From: Dialister sp900541485
GTDB lineage: Bacteria > Bacillota > Negativicutes > Veillonellales > Dialisteraceae
NCBI GenBank assembly: GCA_965119665.1
Contig: OZ221974.1
Location: 1,240,001 to 1,304,000 of the forward strand
Direction of reading: 5' to 3'
DNA length: 64,000 nt
Within the stretch, counting starts at the first letter, position 1. Each line of letters begins with the position of its first letter. A model generated the notes under the pieces. It saw only the letters and a list, made by a program, of their open reading frames with translations, did no database searches and was not told the origin of the DNA. The position numbers and the translations under genes are program-made. Positions 60,321 to 64,000 of the stretch are shown here, piece by piece.

Positions 60321-61676
60321 ATGGGAGAAACAATCAATTGGGAGTCGGAAGATAAAAAATATATATGGCATCCTGCCATGCAAATGAAAGATAATGAAGT
60401 GTTTCCGCCTGTCGTCATTGACCATGGGAAAGGGGTCTATTTGTATGGGACGGACGGAAAAGAATATTTGGATATTATTTCCTCCTGGTGGTGCAACCTG
60501 CTCGGGCATTGCCATCCGGAAATCAATGAAGCACTGAAAAAACAAGTGGATGAACTGGAACATGTCATTTTCACCAATTTTTCCCATAAACCGGCCATCG
60601 AACTTGCCCGGGAGCTGGGAAAATTATTGCCCCCGGGACTTACAAAATTCACGTTTCATGACAACGGTTCCTCTGCCGTGGAAGCGGCCATGAAAATGGC
60701 GTTCCAGTATCATTACCAGACGGGACATAAAGAAAGGACAAGATTTATGTGTCTTCCCGAGTCCTACCATGGAGAAACTATCGGCGCTCTTTCTGTAGGC
60801 TCGATGGATTTATATGCTAAAATTTTTCACCCTATGCTGATGGATAATATCCACTTTGACGGACTTGATTGCTATCGCTGCCCTTATCACAAGACAAGAG
60901 AAACTTGTGACGTCGATTGCTTTGAAAGTGCGGAAGAAGCCTTTGAAAAATACGGAAAAGAAACAGTGGCGGTCATTGTAGAGCCTGTACTCCAAGGGGC
61001 GGCGGGGATGCGGATATATCCGGCGGAATATTTGCGGAAACTCCGCGAGCTTTGCAATCGCTACGGCGTGCTGATGATTGACGATGAAATCGCGGCAGGA
61101 TTCGGGCGGACAGGAAAATTATTTGCTATCGAGCATGCAGGGATTAGCCCCGATATTCTCTGTACCTCTAAAGGACTTACCGGGGGTTATATGCCGATGT
61201 CGCTTACGGTGACGACGGATACGATTTATAAAGCTTTTTACGATGACTTCGGAACGCACAAAGCCTTCGTCCACAGCCATACCTATGCGGGAAATCCGAT
61301 GGCCTGTGCCGTAGCACTGACAGTACTTAAAATTTTAAAACGGGACCATGTTTTAGAAAAAGTCAATGAAAACGGTCGTTATCTCCATGAAGAACTGATG
61401 AAAGCTTTGGGAAATCATAAACATGTAGGAGAAATCAGGCATATCGGACTTATCAATGCGATAGAGCTTGTAGAAGATAAAAAAACAAAAAAAGCCTTCC
61501 CCTCGGAAAAGAGAGCAGGCTGGCATATTTTCCGCAAAGCTATGGACGCGGGACTCGTACTCCGTCCCATGGGAGACGTTATTTATTTCAATCCGCCCCT
61601 GACCATTGAACGAAAGGATTTGGATAAGGCGGTCAAACTTTGCAAGGAAGCGGTGGTCAGTGTACTGGGAGAATAA
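60321..61676 (+). CDS. bioA: Adenosylmethionine-8-amino-7-oxononanoate aminotransferase
   Basis: 451 residues, class III PLP aminotransferase. SSWWCNLLGHCHPEI, DNGSSAVEAAMKMA, the DDEIAAGFGRTG cofactor Asp and PLP lysine K284 (CTSKGLTGGYMPMSLT) are in place. A cysteine-rich insert (CYRCPY ... CDVDC, C184-C200) is present, as in some Firmicute BioA/BioK proteins. It makes DAPA for BioD. bioF and bioB, the flanking steps, are not in the window. Confidence 0.94.
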   Translation: MGETINWESEDKKYIWHPAMQMKDNEVFPPVVIDHGKGVYLYGTDGKEYLDIISSWWCNLLGHCHPEINEALKKQVDELEHVIFTNFSHKPAIELARELGKLLPPGLTKFTFHDNGSSAVEAAMKMAFQYHYQTGHKERTRFMCLPESYHGETIGALSVGSMDLYAKIFHPMLMDNIHFDGLDCYRCPYHKTRETCDVDCFESAEEAFEKYGKETVAVIVEPVLQGAAGMRIYPAEYLRKLRELCNRYGVLMIDDEIAAGFGRTGKLFAIEHAGISPDILCTSKGLTGGYMPMSLTVTTDTIYKAFYDDFGTHKAFVHSHTYAGNPMACAVALTVLKILKRDHVLEKVNENGRYLHEELMKALGNHKHVGEIRHIGLINAIELVEDKKTKKAFPSEKRAGWHIFRKAMDAGLVLRPMGDVIYFNPPLTIERKDLDKAVKLCKEAVVSVLGE

Positions 61677-61732
61677 AAGATTTACAGTCGATAAAAAACA
61701 GAATGGAATAGGTGAATAAGAGCCGGATAACG

Positions 61733-61768
61733 AGCTGACATTGATTACAATCGGTGTCAGCTTTATAA
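61733..61768 (+). terminator. Hairpin after bioA, possible terminator
   Basis: AGCTGACA / TGTCAGCT with inner GATT / AATC, followed by a broken T-rich stretch (TTTATAATT). Confidence 0.5.
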
Positions 61769-61780
61769 TTACATGTAAGA

Positions 61781-61930
61781 ATGCAGAGAGAAAATGGAAA
61801 GAAATTAATCGCGCATTTGCCGCTCTATTTTTCATGGCTTAGAAATTTGGCAAGGACACAACTGACATCTCTTGAAAAATTAAATCCCAGGGGCGAAACG
61901 GTTAGAGAATACATTCGGAAAGCGGTCTGA
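61781..61930 (+). CDS. Possible 49-residue ORF or gene remnant before the ClbS-like gene
   Basis: Reads MQRENGKKLIAHLPLYFSWL and continues with a basic, helical stretch to EYIRKAV. Composition looks protein-like, but no ribosome-binding site precedes the ATG and no family is recognised. It ends 21 bases before the next start. It may be the 3' end of a lost gene. Confidence 0.3.
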   Translation: MQRENGKKLIAHLPLYFSWLRNLARTQLTSLEKLNPRGETVREYIRKAV

Positions 61931-61951
61931 AATATTTTATAGGAGGCATTT

Positions 61952-62470
61952 TTGAGAACATATCAAAATAAAGAGGAACTGAAAGCGGAGATTGCCAAAA
62001 GTTTTGAAAAATATATTTCGGAATTTGACGGCATTCCGGAAGAGTTGAAAGATAAGAGGATTGAGGGAGCAGACCGGACTCCGGCGGAAAATCTTGCTTA
62101 CCAGGTCGGCTGGACAACGCTTGTTCTTAAATGGGAAGAGGACGAGAAAAATGGACTTCCGGTACATACTCCGTCGGATACATTCAAATGGAATCAGCTG
62201 GGCGGGTTATATCAGTGGTTTACAGATACCTATGCGCATTTATCACTCAAAGAGCTGCAAGACAGATTAAGAGAAAATATACAGGCGATTTATGCCATGA
62301 TTGACTCCCTAAGTGAAGAAGAATTATTTAAACCCCATATGAGAAAATGGGCCGATGAATCGACAAAGACAGCGGTTTGGGAGGTGTACAAGTTTATCCA
62401 TGTGAATACCGTTGCCCCGTTCGGCACGTTTCGAACAAAAATCAGAAAATGGAAAAAGGCAGTCCTGTAA
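61952..62470 (+). CDS. ClbS/DfsB-family (DUF1706) four-helix bundle protein
   Basis: 172 residues from a TTG start seven bases after AGGAGG. The family pattern is clear: YQNKEELKAEIAKSFEKYISEFDGIPEELKD at the N-terminus, AENLAYQVGWTTLVLKWE, and VNTVAPFGTFRTKIRKWKK at the C-terminus. ClbS protects colibactin producers, and DfsB-type members resemble DinB; no toxin gene is next to it, so its role here is open. Confidence 0.85.
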   Translation: MRTYQNKEELKAEIAKSFEKYISEFDGIPEELKDKRIEGADRTPAENLAYQVGWTTLVLKWEEDEKNGLPVHTPSDTFKWNQLGGLYQWFTDTYAHLSLKELQDRLRENIQAIYAMIDSLSEEELFKPHMRKWADESTKTAVWEVYKFIHVNTVAPFGTFRTKIRKWKKAVL

Positions 62471-62514
62471 ATCCCCGTTTCATTTCATATTACGAAATTT
62501 GATAAACAGCCGAT

Positions 62515-62545
62515 AAAGAGGATAGCCCAAGCTATCGTCTTTTTT
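62515..62545 (+). terminator. Terminator of the ClbS-like gene
   Basis: GAGGATAGC / GCTATCGTC with CCAA loop and six T. Confidence 0.88.
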
Positions 62546-62571
62546 GTATTCTGCTTATAAATGGGTATAAT
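62544..62571 (+). promoter_or_regulatory. Promoter of the malonate decarboxylase gene(s)
   Basis: TTGTAT, 16-base spacer, TATAAT, partly overlapping the terminator T-run. Confidence 0.6.
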
Positions 62572-62613
62572 ACATATAAATTACAAAGCATGATCCAAAG
62601 AAAGGAAATGTAA

Positions 62614-64000
62614 ATGCTCGAAATAAAACCGAATCGTAAAAATTGGAATATCCGCGGTGAGGATACACGGGCCCGCCTTAAAGAAGCGGCGCACTTGGCG
62701 GACGGCAAAGTGGTGCGTGTGGAAGATACGGTCCGTCTTTTGGAAACGGTTCTTCGTTCCGGCGACAGGGTCAATATAGAGGGGGATAACCAGAAACAGG
62801 CGGATTTTTTGGCAGAGGAACTTTGCAAAGTGAATCCCTCAAAGGTGCATGATTTGCATATGATTCAATCCACTCTTTCTATACCGGCTCATTTGGACGT
62901 TTTTGAAAAGAGAATTGCAAAAAAACTTGATTTTGCGTATGCAGGAAGTCAAGGCAAACGGCTTGCCCAAATGGTACAGGACGGACGCATCGAGCTTGGA
63001 GCGATTCATACTTATCTTGAAATGTACAGTCGTTATTTTGTGGATTTGGTGCCCCGCGTGGCTCTTTTGGCAGCCGATGAGGCGGACAGGGAAGGAAATA
63101 TTTATACAGGATTTTCTACGGAAGACACGCCTGCTATTGCGGAAGCGACAAAATTCAATCAGGGGATTGTGATTGTCCAGGTGAATCAATTGGTGGATAA
63201 GGTGTCCCGCGTGGATATTCCGTCCGGCTGGATTGATTTTGTGATTGAAAGTCCGAAACCTTATCTTTTGAACCCGTTATTTACAAGAGATCCCGCCAAA
63301 ATCGGCGACGAAAGAATACTGAAAGCCATGATGGCTATTAAGGGAATTTACGGAGAGTACGGAGTGCAGGTGCTGAACCACGGTGTCGGCTATGATACGA
63401 GTGCCATCGAACTGATTCTTTCCACTTACGGGGAAGAGTTGGGACTGAAGGGAAAGATTTGCAAACACTGGGTATTGAATCCCCATCCGACCATGATACC
63501 GGCGATTGAAACGGGTTGGGCGGAAAATTTGTATCCTTTCGGCTCCGAAGTCGGCATGGAAAACTATATCAAAGCAAGGCCTGATATTTTCCCCATAGGC
63601 CCTGACGGAACGATGCGTTCAAACCGTGCTTTTGCCCAAGCGGCCGGTCATTATGCGGCAGATATATTTATCGGCTCAACCATGCAAATTGACCATTACG
63701 GAAATTCTTCGACAGCGACAAAGAATAATGTGGCCGGTTTTGGCGGTGCTCCGAATATGGGGTGTGATGCCAAAGGCCGCCGCCATGTAACGCAAGCTTG
63801 GTTCCGGTGCGGCAATGAAGTGTCGAACCGTATGGAACTCACGGGAGAGTGCAATCGCGGGAAAAAATTAGTTGTCCAGGTGATTACGACCGTTTCAGAA
63901 AAAGGATTCCCCGGTTTTGTCGAGGAGTTGGATGCCATCAGGTTGAAGGAAAATGCAGGTCTTGATTTAGAACCGGTCATGATTTATTCAGATGACCTGA
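62614..64000 (+). CDS. mdcA: Malonate decarboxylase subunit alpha (3' truncated by the window)
   Basis: 462 codons visible; the gene is open at the window end (complete MdcA is about 550 residues). N-terminus MLEIKPNRKNWNIRGEDTRA, then RLLETVLRSGDRVNIEGDNQKQADFLAEEL, MYSRYFVDLVPRVALLAADEAD, and PSGWIDFVIESPKPYLLNPLFTRDPAKIG, all as in MdcA. The subunit transfers CoA-like acyl-carrier thioester between acetyl- and malonyl-ACP, starting malonate breakdown to acetate and CO2. RBS AAAGGAAATGT. Further mdc genes are expected beyond the window; sodium-pumping systems of this kind use biotin, which would fit the nearby bio genes. Confidence 0.92.
   Translation, partial: MLEIKPNRKNWNIRGEDTRARLKEAAHLADGKVVRVEDTVRLLETVLRSGDRVNIEGDNQKQADFLAEELCKVNPSKVHDLHMIQSTLSIPAHLDVFEKRIAKKLDFAYAGSQGKRLAQMVQDGRIELGAIHTYLEMYSRYFVDLVPRVALLAADEADREGNIYTGFSTEDTPAIAEATKFNQGIVIVQVNQLVDKVSRVDIPSGWIDFVIESPKPYLLNPLFTRDPAKIGDERILKAMMAIKGIYGEYGVQVLNHGVGYDTSAIELILSTYGEELGLKGKICKHWVLNPHPTMIPAIETGWAENLYPFGSEVGMENYIKARPDIFPIGPDGTMRSNRAFAQAAGHYAADIFIGSTMQIDHYGNSSTATKNNVAGFGGAPNMGCDAKGRRHVTQAWFRCGNEVSNRMELTGECNRGKKLVVQVITTVSEKGFPGFVEELDAIRLKENAGLDLEPVMIYSDDL

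Noticed and set aside
1..64000. CRISPR arrays, tRNA or rRNA genes, insertion sequences, prophage
   Set aside because: I looked for regular spaced repeats, tRNA cloverleaf signatures and transposase or integrase motifs and saw none; a tRNAscan or ISfinder run would be decisive.

Overview
The window looks like a chromosomal piece of a diderm Firmicute (class Negativicutes, probably Veillonellales; Dialister- or Megasphaera-like is a guess). The gene order of the large str/S10/spc/alpha ribosomal cluster, strong AGGAGG ribosome-binding sites and TTG/GTG starts are Firmicute-like. The same window also encodes outer-membrane proteins: a trimeric autotransporter whose barrel is followed by an SLH domain, and three TonB-dependent receptors. 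No rRNA, tRNA, CRISPR array, insertion sequence or prophage was recognised.

Layout. 1-12.1 kb: 5'-truncated adhesin, secreted phytase-like protein, a tight gloA-tcdA-cysteine-peptidase operon, a pseudouridine synthase, two tandem NSS-family sodium:amino-acid symporters, glutamate dehydrogenase, a B3/4-domain protein and a DEDDh exonuclease. 12.2-20.3 kb: a TonB receptor, then on the minus strand a 1437-residue 2-hydroxyacyl-CoA dehydratase activase-like fusion protein with a TetR regulator, and a LOG-family enzyme. 20.6-40.6 kb: L7Ae-like protein, rpsL, rpsG, fusA, tuf (terminator), then rpsJ to rplQ including secY, adk, map, infA and rpoA, closed by two tandem terminators. rpoB/rpoC are not upstream and rpsD is not between rpsK and rpoA. 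40.6-47.2 kb: a LysR DNA-binding remnant joined in frame to a small ORF, two TonB receptors carrying nearly identical ~270-nt structured leaders, and an OFA-family MFS transporter preceded by what reads as a ZTP (pfl) riboswitch. 47.2-53 kb, minus strand: panG-panB, a glycosyltransferase plus RuBisCO-like protein pair, and a PadR/DUF1700 envelope-regulation operon. 53-64 kb: exported proteins of unknown role, nitroreductase/RidA pair, two 4-TM EamA-like half transporters, a WG-repeat protein, bioY-bioD-bioA, a ClbS/DfsB-like protein, and the start of malonate decarboxylase (mdcA), cut by the window end.

How the genes fit together. The metabolic genes suggest an asaccharolytic or amino-acid/organic-acid user: sodium-coupled amino-acid uptake and glutamate dehydrogenase, CoA-dehydratase activation, malonate decarboxylation (a biotin-linked system in some bacteria) and biotin import/synthesis. 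The ZTP riboswitch in front of a formate/oxalate-family transporter suggests that one-carbon shortage switches on anion (possibly formate) transport.

The strongest candidates for something new are the duplicated structured leaders at 41240-41508 and 43509-43779. Next are the ZTP-controlled transporter, the RuBisCO-like protein with an altered KDDE motif, and the HTH-only LysR gene driven by a perfect consensus promoter. All product names are from reading the sequence, without database searches.
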